Assembly (NCBI RefSeq): GCF_008801695.1
Contig: NZ_VZPF01000058.1
Location: 1 to 33,981 of the forward strand
Source: Pantoea stewartii subsp. stewartii
Lineage (GTDB): Bacteria; Pseudomonadota; Gammaproteobacteria; Enterobacterales; Enterobacteriaceae
Length of the DNA stretch: 33,981 nucleotides
Direction: 5' to 3'
Shown: positions 25,328 through 33,854 of the stretch, piece by piece
How the letters are laid out: every line of letters starts with the position of its first letter
How positions within the stretch are numbered: the first letter of the stretch is position 1
Notes under the pieces: model-generated
The model's database searches: none
Told to the model about the DNA's origin: nothing
The model's input: only the letters and a program-made list of their open reading frames with translations
Position numbers and translations under genes: made by a program

Positions 25328-26233
25328 TTACTCAGGCCAGAGCCAGGCGGCTCCGCGAACACCGCTCGAGTCCCCGTGTACGGCTTTCAGTACCGGCGTT
25401 TCACATTCGCCGCCAAATACCCATTTTTTCATCAGTGTGGGGACGGTCTGGTACAGACGATCCACGTTGCTCATGCCGCCGCCCAGAACAATCACATCCG
25501 GATCGATCAGGTTAACCACCTGGGCCAGCGATTTAGCCAGGCGCATTTCGTAGCGGCTCATAGCCAGTTCCGCCACCGGATCCTGCTGTGCCAGCAGGTG
25601 AACAATCTCGGCACCTTTGCGTGTAACGCCGCTCAAACGCTGATAATCAGTGGCAAAGCCGGTGCCCGAGACAAAGGTTTCAATACAGCCCTGTAGCCCG
25701 CAATAACAGGGCACTTCAGCGCGATAGCGCAGTTCATCTTCGTCCATCCACGGCAGCGGATTGTGGCCCCATTCGCCCGCATTACCATTGCCACCGATAC
25801 GGGATTCGCCGTTTATCGCCACGCCCGCCCCCGAACCGGTGCCAATAATCACTCCAAAGACCAGCGGCTTACCGGCACCCGCGCCGTCAACGGCTTCGGA
25901 TACGGCCAGACAGTTCGCGTCGTTGGCAATGCGGACGTCACGATTCAGCGCGTGCGCCAGATCCTTGTCCAGCGGCTGTCCGTTAAGCCAGGTTGAGTTC
26001 GCGTTTTTTACCCGCTGCGTGTAGGGCGAAAGCGTGCCGGGAATACCGAGGCCTACCGTGCCCGTCTGTCCGGTCTTTTCTTCCGCCAGACGCACCAGAT
26101 CGACAATAGCCTGTACCGTAGCGGCATAGTCGTTTCGGGGCGTGGAAACCCGATGGCGAAACAGCTCGCTTCCCTCGCTGGACAACGCAATCACTTCTGT
26201 TTTGGTGCCGCCCAAATCAATGCCGATGCGCAC
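25328..26233 (-). CDS. mak: fructokinase Mak (ROK family)
   Basis: Mak phosphorylates fructose, and mannose weakly, with ATP in the cytoplasm. The 301-residue product starts at a GTG with GAGGA 7 bases upstream, as in the E. coli gene. ROK features are present: [13 protein letters not shown] phosphate loop, [19 protein letters not shown], catalytic Asp in [22 protein letters not shown], and the zinc site GHNPLP with [15 protein letters not shown]. It is divergent from rdgC, as in E. coli; araJ, which lies beyond mak there, is missing. Confidence 0.95.
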   Translation of the reverse strand: MRIGIDLGGTKTEVIALSSEGSELFRHRVSTPRNDYAATVQAIVDLVRLAEEKTGQTGTVGLGIPGTLSPYTQRVKNANSTWLNGQPLDKDLAHALNRDVRIANDANCLAVSEAVDGAGAGKPLVFGVIIGTGSGAGVAINGESRIGGNGNAGEWGHNPLPWMDEDELRYRAEVPCYCGLQGCIETFVSGTGFATDYQRLSGVTRKGAEIVHLLAQQDPVAELAMSRYEMRLAKSLAQVVNLIDPDVIVLGGGMSNVDRLYQTVPTLMKKWVFGGECETPVLKAVHGDSSGVRGAAWLWPE

Positions 26234-26376
26234 GGTTTATTCCTCATTATTCGTTAGGGGATTTTTACACTAAAAGGCGATGCCTTTAAAGGCAATGAAA
26301 CCGCATCGATGTTTCGCTATCATGCGCACACTTAGTGAGATTTGTGCGCCCGATCGCGCCACGGTAAGGAATCCTG

Positions 26377-27288
26377 ATGTTGTGGTTTAAAAATATGATG
26401 GTTTATCGTCTGAATCGTGACATTCCGTTGTCCGCAGACGGCATGGAAAAACAGCTTGAGGCATTCACCTTCTCGCCTTGTGGCAGCCAGGACATGAGCA
26501 AGACCGGTTGGGTGTCACCGATGGGAAACCGCAGCGATGCGCTGACCCATATGAATAACGGTCAGATTGTCATCTGCGCGCGCAAAGAAGAGAAAATTTT
26601 GCCTTCACCGGTGGTGAAGCAGGCGCTGGAAGCCAAAATTGACAAGCTTGAGGCAGAACAGAGCCGTAAGCTGAAAAAAACCGAAAAAGATTCGCTCAAG
26701 GATGAAGTGCTGCACAGCCTGTTGCCGCGTGCCTTCAGCCGTTTCAGCCAGACGTTTATGTGGATCGATACCGTTAACAATCTGATCATGGTGGACTGCG
26801 CCAGCGCGAAAAAAGCCGAAGATACGCTGGCCCTGCTGCGTAAAAGCCTGGGTTCACTGCCGGTCGTACCTCTGACGCTGGAAAGCCCGATTGAACTGAC
26901 GCTGACCGAATGGGTACGTTCCGGCGATCTGCCCGCAGGCTTTGCCCTGATGGATGAAGCCGAGCTGAAAGCGATTCTGGAAGACGGCGGCGTGATTCGC
27001 TGTAAAAAACAGGACCTGGTATGCGACGAAATCGCCAACCATATCGAGGCCGGCAAGCTGGTGACAAAACTGGCGCTCGACTGGCAGGAACGGATTCAGT
27101 TCGTCCTGTCGGATGATGGTTCCGTGAAGCGCCTGAAATTCAGCGATACGCTGCGTGATCAGAACGACGATATCGATCGGGAGGATTTTGCTCAGCGCTT
27201 CGATGCCGACTTTATCCTGATGACCAGCGAACTGGCCGCCCTGACCAGTAATCTGATTGAAGCGTTGGGTGGTGAGGCTCAGCGGTAA
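26377..27288 (+). CDS. rdgC: recombination-associated protein RdgC
   Basis: RdgC forms a ring-shaped dimer around double-stranded DNA and inhibits RecA loading. The product is 303 residues, as in E. coli, with near-identical blocks [87 protein letters not shown] and [21 protein letters not shown] lies 7 bases before the ATG. A strong terminator follows at once. Confidence 0.98.
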   Translation: MLWFKNMMVYRLNRDIPLSADGMEKQLEAFTFSPCGSQDMSKTGWVSPMGNRSDALTHMNNGQIVICARKEEKILPSPVVKQALEAKIDKLEAEQSRKLKKTEKDSLKDEVLHSLLPRAFSRFSQTFMWIDTVNNLIMVDCASAKKAEDTLALLRKSLGSLPVVPLTLESPIELTLTEWVRSGDLPAGFALMDEAELKAILEDGGVIRCKKQDLVCDEIANHIEAGKLVTKLALDWQERIQFVLSDDGSVKRLKFSDTLRDQNDDIDREDFAQRFDADFILMTSELAALTSNLIEALGGEAQR

Positions 27289-27293
27289 AACAG

Positions 27294-27321
27294 GCGGCCG
27301 CAAAAGATGCGGCCGTTTTTT
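27294..27321 (+). terminator. intrinsic terminator of rdgC
   Basis: CGGCCGC (27295-27301), 7-base loop, GCGGCCG (27309-27315), then six T. It sits between convergent rdgC and ppnP and touches the ppnP stop codon. On the minus strand the tail is T-poor, so it is mainly directional. Confidence 0.92.
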
Positions 27322-27611
27322 CAGTCTTTCAGATAGCGGCAAAGATAAGAGCTGGGCTCGCCTACCTGCAGATGAAACTCGCTGTGACCCGGCACGTTAA
27401 ATACCGATCCCGCCTCGAACCATTTCCACTCTGTTTCCCCCGGCAGCAACACTTTCATTGATCCACTGACCACGGTCATCTCTTCCGGCTGGGCAGTGCC
27501 AAAGGTGTATTCGCCTTCTGCCATCACACCAACGCTGGCACGACCGGTGCTCGCACTGTCAAAACCGATGGATTTAACTTTTCCGTCAAAATACTCACTT
27601 ACGTTGAGCAT
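27321..27611 (-). CDS. ppnP: pyrimidine/purine nucleoside phosphorylase PpnP
   Basis: PpnP (formerly YaiE) is a small cupin that splits several nucleosides with phosphate into base and ribose-1-phosphate. The 96-residue product keeps the family sequence: [53 protein letters not shown] and [19 protein letters not shown], then SYLCRYL. It is two residues longer than in E. coli. It is convergent with rdgC. Confidence 0.95.
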   Translation of the reverse strand: MLNVSEYFDGKVKSIGFDSASTGRASVGVMAEGEYTFGTAQPEEMTVVSGSMKVLLPGETEWKWFEAGSVFNVPGHSEFHLQVGEPSSYLCRYLKD

Positions 27612-27765
27612 AAATCTTCCTCACAGCACATTAGGGTGACTGGCAGTGTAGAAGCGAACTTGCTGATCTGTCACGCGAAATAATGAGCGAATGTGATCGC
27701 TGGCGGTGACAAGGGGCGGGGATAAGACGGGCGCGCATCGACGGCATCCTTGCCAGCGCGACGGC

Positions 27766-27957
27766 TTACTCTTTTTCTACATCTTCGTAACGTTGTTTCG
27801 CATCATGCGCTTCCTGCTCTGAATCGTGCTCACTGATGAGTGAATCCGGCTTCGGATGATCGGCTCGCAGTTGCCAGGACGTGACTTTTTTACCTTCGGG
27901 GCCTTTTTCCACGGTCACAACGCGCGCTTCTCTGGGGTAAGGAGGTCTTGACGGCAT
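27766..27957 (-). CDS. yaiA: YaiA family protein
   Basis: 63 residues, the E. coli length, from [19 protein letters not shown]; the upstream extension is not conserved. The core [18 protein letters not shown], then DAKQRYED, is shared with E. coli YaiA, whose function is unknown. It follows aroL on the same strand after 111 bases, as in the E. coli aroL-yaiA-aroM operon, but aroM is absent and ppnP comes next. Confidence 0.92.
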   Translation of the reverse strand: MPSRPPYPREARVVTVEKGPEGKKVTSWQLRADHPKPDSLISEHDSEQEAHDAKQRYEDVEKE

Positions 27958-28068
27958 CATTTGTCCCTCTTGGCTGAATGACATTCCACACGACAGGCGG
28001 TTGCCCGTCATGGAATAAGTATAGTCAAAAAGGCGTAAATCGCGGCGGGAAGGAGATAAATCTGACGG

Positions 28069-28593
28069 TTAGCTGGCGCGTGCCAGCGATAACGACTGCA
28101 GAATTTGCTCAACAACGCGTTCCGGCGGCTGCATCGCGTCCACTTCATGATGAGCGGCCATACGGTACAGGTGAGCACGGGCGCGCAGCACCTCTGTCAT
28201 CTCTTCTGCGATGGGCCGTCCGGTCAGCGTCGGGCGCTGCGCAGCTTCAGGCTGGCTTTCCAGACGTCGGGCAAGCACCTCAGAAGGCGCACTTAACCAG
28301 ATAACCTGACCATGCTCGCGCATATAGCGGCGGTTGACCTCTGCCAGCACCATGCCACCACCGGTCGCGATGATGGTTGAGGGCGCCGTCACGGCTTTCA
28401 GCGACTCGGTCTCCCGCGCACGAAAGCTTTCCCAGCCTTCCGCCGCGACAATTTCAGCCACGGTACGCTGGGTCGTGAATTGCAGGTGGTGATCGGTATC
28501 GCGGAAGGCATAACCCAGCGCATGAGACAGGGCTTCACCGATGGTGGTTTTTCCGCAGCCGCGCGCACCAATCAAAAAAATGGACAAGGACAT
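28069..28593 (-). CDS. aroL: shikimate kinase II
   Basis: AroL phosphorylates shikimate in the common aromatic amino-acid pathway. The 174-residue product has the E. coli length: Walker A GARGCGKTT at the N-terminus, shikimate-binding Asp in RDTDHHLQ and Arg in WESFRARE, the glycine loop IATGGGMV, and the lid with RPTLTGRP. E. coli aroL is controlled by TyrR and TrpR; I could not identify a convincing TyrR box here. It is followed by yaiA. Confidence 0.96.
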   Translation of the reverse strand: MSLSIFLIGARGCGKTTIGEALSHALGYAFRDTDHHLQFTTQRTVAEIVAAEGWESFRARETESLKAVTAPSTIIATGGGMVLAEVNRRYMREHGQVIWLSAPSEVLARRLESQPEAAQRPTLTGRPIAEEMTEVLRARAHLYRMAAHHEVDAMQPPERVVEQILQSLSLARAS

Positions 28594-28754
28594 CTGGGCA
28601 CTTCCTCCGCCGTACAGCCCATAACAGCTGCAGGTCTGGCTTAAATAATACGCGCATCATAGCGGGAAATGATGGCGGCCTCTACCCATTGAGCGTATTT
28701 TACGCACAGTCAGACAACGCATTACATTAAACTTTTTATAAACAATGAATTAAC

Positions 28755-28773
28755 CATGCACATTTTGTGCATG
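28755..28773. repeat. palindrome in the aroL/DUF2076 divergent region
   Basis: CATGCACA, TTT, TGTGCATG: an 8-bp inverted repeat midway between aroL and the DUF2076 gene. A second short palindrome, ACTGTTTACAGT, lies at 28846-28857, 19 bases before the DUF2076 ATG. Either could be a regulator site; neither matches a site I can name. Confidence 0.4.
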
Positions 28774-28875
28774 AACACCGTATTTTTGTCTCTGCAACAT
28801 TTGCTTACCGCCACGAATTTACATTGCTGCTCATCGCCCCCATATACTGTTTACAGTCGCAACGGGAGAGTAATC

Positions 28876-29583
28876 ATGCAACGCGAAGAACAACAACTGA
28901 TTGAAAATCTGTTCAGCCGTTTGAAACAAGCGGAAAGCCAGACAGCGGCGCGCGATGCTGCTGCCGAACAACTCATCAAACAACACCTGCAGGAACAACC
29001 AGGCGCGCCCTACTACATGGCGCAGGCCATTCTGATTCAGGAAGCGGCCCTTAAAAAACTTAATGAACGTATTAAGGAACTGGAAAACCAGCTGGCGCAA
29101 CAACAGGCGCAGCAGCAGCCGAAGAGCAGCGGTGGATTTTTATCCAGCCTGTTTGGCGGCGGCAGCGCCCAACCGCAGCCAGCTCAGCCGCAGTGGAACA
29201 GTGCGCCGCAACAGGCACCGCAACCGCAGCAACCTTATGCCAGCGCCCCGGCGCCACGTGGCAGCGGCTTCCTGGGCGGTGCCCTGCAAACCGCCGTTGG
29301 GGTGGCAGGCGGTGTAGTCATGGCCGATATGCTGACCAGCATGTTCCATCATTCTCAGCCGCAGGAGATCGTTAACATCATCAACGAGCAGCCGTTGCCG
29401 CAGGTGGACGACAGTCTGAATACCTTCAACGGTGGCAACGATCAGTCGTTCCTTGACCAGAACGGGGCGGATAATCAGTCTTTCCTGGATCAAAGTAACG
29501 GCTGGAGTGATTCCTACGCCGACAACGGCGACCTGAATGATTTTGGCGGCAATGACTTCGACGACGACGACAACTTCGTCTGA
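28876..29583 (+). CDS. DUF2076 domain-containing protein
   Basis: 235 residues from MQREEQQLIENLFSRLKQAE, with GGGAGAG upstream; a start 40 codons earlier would cross the regulatory palindrome. The N-terminal DUF2076 helix region runs to about residue 80 (PGAPYYMAQAILIQEAALKK). It is followed by a Gln/Pro-rich linker, a Gly-rich hydrophobic segment (GGALQTAVGVAGGVVMADML) and a long acidic tail that includes the repeat QSFLDQ twice and ends in a run of Asp. These proteins are sometimes called periplasmic ligand-binding sensors, but I see no signal peptide and assign no function. Confidence 0.85.
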   Translation: MQREEQQLIENLFSRLKQAESQTAARDAAAEQLIKQHLQEQPGAPYYMAQAILIQEAALKKLNERIKELENQLAQQQAQQQPKSSGGFLSSLFGGGSAQPQPAQPQWNSAPQQAPQPQQPYASAPAPRGSGFLGGALQTAVGVAGGVVMADMLTSMFHHSQPQEIVNIINEQPLPQVDDSLNTFNGGNDQSFLDQNGADNQSFLDQSNGWSDSYADNGDLNDFGGNDFDDDDNFV

Positions 29584-29584
29584 T

Positions 29585-30034
29585 TTAGCGCTGGCGTTGT
29601 CGGAGCCAGCTGTCTAGTTCATTGGCAAACTGCTGGCGGTCCCGTGGGCTTAATGCGGCGGGGCCGCCTGTCTGAACACCGCTGGCGCGCATGGTGTCCA
29701 TAAAATCGCGCATGGTCAGTCGTTCGCGAATGGTTGCTGGTGAATAGCGCTCCCCGCGTGGATTCAAGGCTGCCGCGCCCTTCTCAATCACTTCCGCGGC
29801 CAACGGAATATCGGCCGTAATCACCAGATCGCCGACGTTTACGCGCTTAACAATCTCATTGTCCGCCACATCAAATCCCGCAGGCACCTGCAGTGTTCGC
29901 AGCCAGGGCGAAGGTGGCACCCGCAGGGACTGGTTAGCCACAAAGGTCACCACGGTTTGCGTTCTGTCCGCTGCCCGGTACAGCACGTCCTTAATCACGT
30001 TAGGACAGGCATCAGCATCAACCCAGATAGCCAT
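29585..30034 (-). CDS. yaiI: YaiI/YqxD family protein (DUF188, UPF0178)
   Basis: 149 residues. It begins [20 protein letters not shown] and keeps [50 protein letters not shown] and [18 protein letters not shown]. The Asp-rich N-terminus resembles PIN/NYN-type nuclease folds, but the activity of this family is not established. It ends 1 base from the convergent DUF2076 stop and is divergent from proC. Confidence 0.94.
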   Translation of the reverse strand: MAIWVDADACPNVIKDVLYRAADRTQTVVTFVANQSLRVPPSPWLRTLQVPAGFDVADNEIVKRVNVGDLVITADIPLAAEVIEKGAAALNPRGERYSPATIRERLTMRDFMDTMRASGVQTGGPAALSPRDRQQFANELDSWLRQRQR

Positions 30035-30309
30035 CGTTATTCCTTGTTCTGCAAAAGAGTGACGATGGTAACCTGTTTTGCTGACCGGGTTGAGTGAAAA
30101 ACACAGCCCTCTTTAACGCAGAACCTGCTTTATCCGGCCTGGCTGCACCGCCACTGCGCCTTAATGCGCACCGCGCCATGTCCTGGCACGGTTAAACGCC
30201 TCCAGTCAGCGGGGTGACAGCAGGTCGTTCAGCACAGGGCTAACTTGTTATTAATCCTGTCTGCAGTAAGCTACATCGTTGATATGTGTAAACAGCGAAG
30301 GAGACGGTG

Positions 30310-31122
30310 ATGCAGGAAAAGAAAATCGGATTTATTGGCGGAGGCAACATGGCCAAAGCCATCATTGGCGGCCTGATAAACAGCGGGCAAGTTGCACCGT
30401 CAGCGATCTGGATTTATGACCGTAAAGCCAGCACTAATCAGGAAATGGCCGAACAGTACGGTATCCATGCGGCTGAGAGCGCAGAAGCGCTGGCGCAGCA
30501 TGTTGATGTCCTGTTTGGGGCGGTAAAACCGAATGTCATCCTCAGAGATCTGAATGATCTCGCCACCTGCATGAAAAAAGAGACGCTGGTTGTCTCCATT
30601 GCGGCAGGCGTTACCCTGGACAATCTGGCCTCCGTACTGGGACACGATCGAAAAATCATTCGGGCCATGCCGAATACCCCGTCTCTGGTGGGAGAAGGGA
30701 TGACCTCGGTCACGCCCAATGCGCTGGTTGAACAGAGCGAACTCGATGAGGTCGTTGCAATGTTTAAAAGCTTTGGCCAGGCCGCGGTAGTGGATGAATA
30801 CCTGATTCATTCCGTGGTAGGCGTGAGTGGTTCGGCACCGGCTTACGTGTTTATGTTCATTGAAGCCATGGCTGATGCTGCGGTGGCAGGTGGCATGCCG
30901 CGGGCGCAGGCCTACCAGTTTGCGGCACAGGCCGTAAAAGGTTCGGCACAGATGGTACTGGAGACCGGCAAACACCCGGGCGAGTTAAAAGATATGGTCT
31001 GCTCGCCGGGCGGCACCACGATAGAAGCGGTCAAAGTTCTGGAAGAAAAAGGTTTTCGCTCCGCCGTGATTGAGGCGATGCAGCAGTGCATGGCGAAATC
31101 AGAGAAGCTGAGCCGCAGTTAA
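30310..31122 (+). CDS. proC: pyrroline-5-carboxylate reductase
   Basis: ProC reduces pyrroline-5-carboxylate to proline with NADPH, the last step of proline synthesis. The 270-residue product starts at the ATG 6 bases after AAGGAGA; the GTG just before it is less likely. The Rossmann loop is FIGGGNMAKAIIGG. The C-terminal domain shows VVGVSGSAPAYVFMFIEAMA, AAVAGGMPRAQAY and DMVCSPGGTTIEAVKVLEEK. The 275-base region upstream to yaiI holds no gene. Confidence 0.96.
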   Translation: MQEKKIGFIGGGNMAKAIIGGLINSGQVAPSAIWIYDRKASTNQEMAEQYGIHAAESAEALAQHVDVLFGAVKPNVILRDLNDLATCMKKETLVVSIAAGVTLDNLASVLGHDRKIIRAMPNTPSLVGEGMTSVTPNALVEQSELDEVVAMFKSFGQAAVVDEYLIHSVVGVSGSAPAYVFMFIEAMADAAVAGGMPRAQAYQFAAQAVKGSAQMVLETGKHPGELKDMVCSPGGTTIEAVKVLEEKGFRSAVIEAMQQCMAKSEKLSRS

Positions 31123-31127
31123 CCCGC

Positions 31128-31163
31128 GGCGTCTGGCAACGGCAGTGCGCGTTGCCAGGCGCC
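31128..31163. terminator. hairpin between convergent proC and the oxidoreductase gene
   Basis: CTGGCAAC (31133-31140) pairs with GTTGCCAG (31151-31158), and the stem extends outward through a G-T pair and GC pairs to about 13 bp, with a 10-base loop. No T tract follows on either strand. Its place between two convergent stops suggests a shared transcript end. Confidence 0.5.
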
Positions 31164-31169
31164 TCCCCA

Positions 31170-32702
31170 CTAGCCAGCGGAACGGTAGTCCTGATAAAGC
31201 GCCAGCGCCTGCTTCACCGTCATGGGTTGCTGCATGTTGTCAACCAGCGCGGCGGTCAGAGTGTAAAGGCCACAGGAGAAAACCGCCGCCAGTTGCCCTT
31301 CTTTGCCATAAAACGCCATGAATTCCTTTTCTTCCAGCGAGCCCACCGACTGGTAGTCATCCCAGTCCGCCGCATGGCCAAGATATTCATAGCGCGTACC
31401 GTAGTGCGCGGTCCAGAAAAACGGCACCCGATCAAAGTGACGGATATTGCCCAGCATATTGATGGCCGCTGTCTGTCCTTGTTGTTCGGCAACACGAAAG
31501 TGTTCGATTCGCAACGGCCCCTGGGGAGAAGGATACGTGGCGATATCGCCTGCCACCCAGACATTCTCGGCCACCCGGAGTTGTTCGTCCGTTTGCAGGC
31601 TGCCATCCTCCAGCAGCGGCAAATCATGAATAAAGTGTGTGGCGGGTTTAACGCCGGTCGCAAACAGCACCACATCGGCGGCAATATGCTTGCCCGTTTT
31701 TAGTCGTACCGCGTTAACATGGTCTTCGCCCAGCAGGGCATCGATCTCGCCTTCGATAAACTTTACGCCGTTCGCCTGGTGGAGCTGATAAAAATAGCGA
31801 CCCACGGCTTCGCCAAACTGTTTCGCAAACGGCAGCGGATGACGCGCAATGACGGTGACATCAATGTCGCGATTACGCAGTGAGGAGGCCAGTTCCATGC
31901 CGATAAAGCTGTTGCCGATAATGACAATCTGTTGAGTGTCATCGACCGCCTGCAGTAAGTCTGCGGTGTGCTGTTTACTGCGCAGGATATGAACGCCAGC
32001 AAGATTGCGCCCGGCCAGCGCAGGTTTGACGGGCGCGCCACCTGTGGCAATCAGGAGCTTATCGAATTGCAGCGTCGTACCGTCAGCAAATATTATCCGG
32101 TGCTGATGGTTATCAATCCGCTCCACGCGCTTTTGCAGGCGTTCTACGTGCGCCATGATGTCCTCACCCAGCAGTGAGGGCACCTCATCGATGTCCATTT
32201 TGCCCGAGGGGACAAATTTGGTTAACGCCGTGCGATCATAGGGTGCATCAGGCTCCTGCTCAATCAGGATCAGCCGCCCTTTAAACCCCTCGTGACGTAA
32301 CCGCCATAGCGCCGCACTCCCGGCTGCGCCACCACCCAGCACGACAAAGACCGGCGCAGCGGCTCCACTGCCTATCGCAGTCGCAGGCGACATGGCTTTG
32401 GGATTCACCAGAACCGCCTCGTTTTCAATGCGCACGGGATACTGTTTGAGATCGGCCAGCGCGAGCGGCTCACACATTTTGCCACTGTCCAGTTCAAAAG
32501 TGGCTTTATGCCAGGGACAGATCAGCCGGTTTTCACAAATGGCACCCTGCTCAAGGGGTGCGCCGGCATGGGGACACTTCGCCTGGTAAGCGTGTACGTT
32601 GTCGCCATCACGAATTAACAGCAGCTCTGTTTCCCCGAGCTTTTTTTTAACCGGCTGGCGGTGCGGTAAATCCTTCAGAGCGACCACAAATTGATAGTTC
32701 AC
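31170..32702 (-). CDS. Rieske-type FAD/NAD(P)-dependent oxidoreductase
   Basis: 510 residues from a GTG (32700-32702) with GGAG 7 bases upstream. The N-terminal 100 residues are a Rieske [2Fe-2S] domain with ligands in KCPHAGAP and ICPWHKATF. Next is a ferredoxin-reductase-type flavoprotein: FAD site VVLGGGAAGSAALW, NAD site IVIIGNSFIGMELASSL, and second FAD loop ENVWVAGDIATYP. A C-terminal reductase-like domain follows. The fusion resembles animal AIFM3/AIFL proteins and bacterial relatives. It should pass electrons between NAD(P)H and an unknown partner. It occupies the position of dgcC in E. coli. Confidence 0.88.
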   Translation of the reverse strand: MNYQFVVALKDLPHRQPVKKKLGETELLLIRDGDNVHAYQAKCPHAGAPLEQGAICENRLICPWHKATFELDSGKMCEPLALADLKQYPVRIENEAVLVNPKAMSPATAIGSGAAAPVFVVLGGGAAGSAALWRLRHEGFKGRLILIEQEPDAPYDRTALTKFVPSGKMDIDEVPSLLGEDIMAHVERLQKRVERIDNHQHRIIFADGTTLQFDKLLIATGGAPVKPALAGRNLAGVHILRSKQHTADLLQAVDDTQQIVIIGNSFIGMELASSLRNRDIDVTVIARHPLPFAKQFGEAVGRYFYQLHQANGVKFIEGEIDALLGEDHVNAVRLKTGKHIAADVVLFATGVKPATHFIHDLPLLEDGSLQTDEQLRVAENVWVAGDIATYPSPQGPLRIEHFRVAEQQGQTAAINMLGNIRHFDRVPFFWTAHYGTRYEYLGHAADWDDYQSVGSLEEKEFMAFYGKEGQLAAVFSCGLYTLTAALVDNMQQPMTVKQALALYQDYRSAG

Positions 32703-32898
32703 GACATAGCTCCTTCTCCGACTGTCACGGCTGAACGCGCAGATCAACAGGGCTTCTGCGCAAATGCCTGTAAACAGTAAGTGTGGCAAAGGATCGGCCA
32801 GACTCCGGTTTTAACGTCAGGATTTTTTGCTAACTGTTTGTTTAAGCGGAAATTAAAAATACGTGAGGATGTGACAGCGCAGGCAGGAGAAAACTAAA

Positions 32899-32918
32899 GC
32901 GGCCACCGAAATGGCCGA
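32899..32918 (-). terminator. likely terminator of psiF
   Basis: On the minus strand: CGGCCA, 6-base loop, TGGCCG, then CTTTAGTTTT. The stem is short but perfect, lies 8 bases past the psiF stop, and has a moderately T-rich tail. Confidence 0.55.
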
Positions 32919-32925
32919 CCGAACG

Positions 32926-33228
32926 TTAACTTTTCTTCAGACACTGACTCATGAAGGTTTTGCGTGCTTCCCCCGTCAGCTTTTTATCACCGGCCTGCAG
33001 ATTACAGGTTTTCATTTTTACCTGCTGCGGCGACATGTCGGCGACCTTACTGTCCTTTTTCAGGCAATCGCTCATAAATTTCTTTCGCACATCGCCTTTC
33101 AACGCTTGTGACGTGGCATGTTCATTACACATGGCCATTTTTTGCTGTTGTGGCGTTTTTTCAGCCGCACTGGCGCTGCCGCCCACCAGTAAGCCTGCTA
33201 ACACTAGCGTCATTAAACCGCGTTTCAT
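32926..33228 (-). CDS. psiF: phosphate-starvation-inducible protein PsiF
   Basis: 100 residues with a Sec signal peptide (MKRGLMTLVLAGLLVGGSAS, cleavage near ASA), so periplasmic. Two tandem PsiF repeats follow, each with a QQ.KM..CN...... pattern, L.G..RK.FMS.CLK and paired cysteines: MAMCNEHATSQALKGDVRKK and MKTCNLQAGDKKLTGEARK. E. coli psiF is transcribed from the phoA promoter; phoA is not present here, so psiF must have its own. I could not find a clear Pho box. Function unknown. Confidence 0.93.
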   Translation of the reverse strand: MKRGLMTLVLAGLLVGGSASAAEKTPQQQKMAMCNEHATSQALKGDVRKKFMSDCLKKDSKVADMSPQQVKMKTCNLQAGDKKLTGEARKTFMSQCLKKS

Positions 33229-33344
33229 TGTATTCACTCCCTCTTGATGAAAACAGATTAATTCTGGCACGTTACACGCTATACGGAATACGTTTATCAG
33301 GGAATAAGGCAGAGATCGCCAATCTGAATTGTCGGTGGCACTTT

Positions 33345-33599
33345 TCAGATACGCGGACGATTAAGTAAGCGCGTGACATAACGTTTTAGCAGGACCGTAT
33401 TTTTATCATTATGATCTACATCGGCATTCATCATGGCGGTTTCAATACTGCTGACGATAGCGTGATGCTGCTCGGGTGGAAGCAAACGCAGCATCGCGGT
33501 AACCACGATTTCCAGCGCTTCGATCTGTGCAACCTGCTCTTTTGACGCCTCTTCTTTTTCTGCCAGGGTGATTAGCAACTCAGCAATCAGGTTTTTCAT
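33345..33599 (-). CDS. iraP: anti-adaptor protein IraP
   Basis: 84 residues from MKNLIAELLITLAEKEEASK, matching E. coli IraP (86 residues) closely through QIEALEIVVTAMLRLL and the C-terminal LLKRYVTRLLNRP. IraP binds RssB and stops it from delivering RpoS to ClpXP, which stabilises RpoS during phosphate starvation. In E. coli the order is iraP-phoA-psiF; here phoA is missing and psiF is the next gene. About 250 bases upstream, to the IS66 boundary, hold no gene and should contain the promoter. Confidence 0.92.
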   Translation of the reverse strand: MKNLIAELLITLAEKEEASKEQVAQIEALEIVVTAMLRLLPPEQHHAIVSSIETAMMNADVDHNDKNTVLLKRYVTRLLNRPRI

Positions 33600-33854
33600 G
33601 CCGGGGCCCCTTCGTGTAAGACAAATAAAAATTAGCATTCGTCAGATTAAAAAACAAAGTGATTTTTCAGCCCGCTTTGCGTCCGACTCAGGCCATTTTG
33701 TCGCTACGGTTTTATTGCATTTATTTTGCCGGACAACGAAACGTTGTTATCGCAATGAAATAACACGCTGACTCACTCAGTCGAAATAAAATAAAGATTC
33801 CCGGCTGGCTTTTTTTAGCAGAGATTCTTTTCTTACAAGCGATAACGGCCGTTT

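Noticed and set aside
25097..25362. Minus-strand frames between the TolA-like gene and mak
   Set aside because: They overlap both real genes and are Arg/Pro-rich with no recognisable domain.
26281..26294. Perfect 14-bp palindrome TGCCTTTAAAGGCA between mak and rdgC
   Set aside because: Short and matching no operator I know; it may be a chance or promoter-region feature, so I do not call it.
28756..28875. Forty-codon N-terminal extension of the DUF2076 protein
   Set aside because: It crosses two palindromes and lacks a ribosome site; the ATG at 28876 has GGGAGAG and matches the family start.
28594..28875. TyrR or TrpR boxes upstream of aroL
   Set aside because: Expected from E. coli, but I found no TGTAAA-N6-TTTACA-like site good enough to call.
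33229..33340. Pho box upstream of psiF
   Set aside because: CTGTTTTCAT is the only resemblance; there is no second half at 11 bases.
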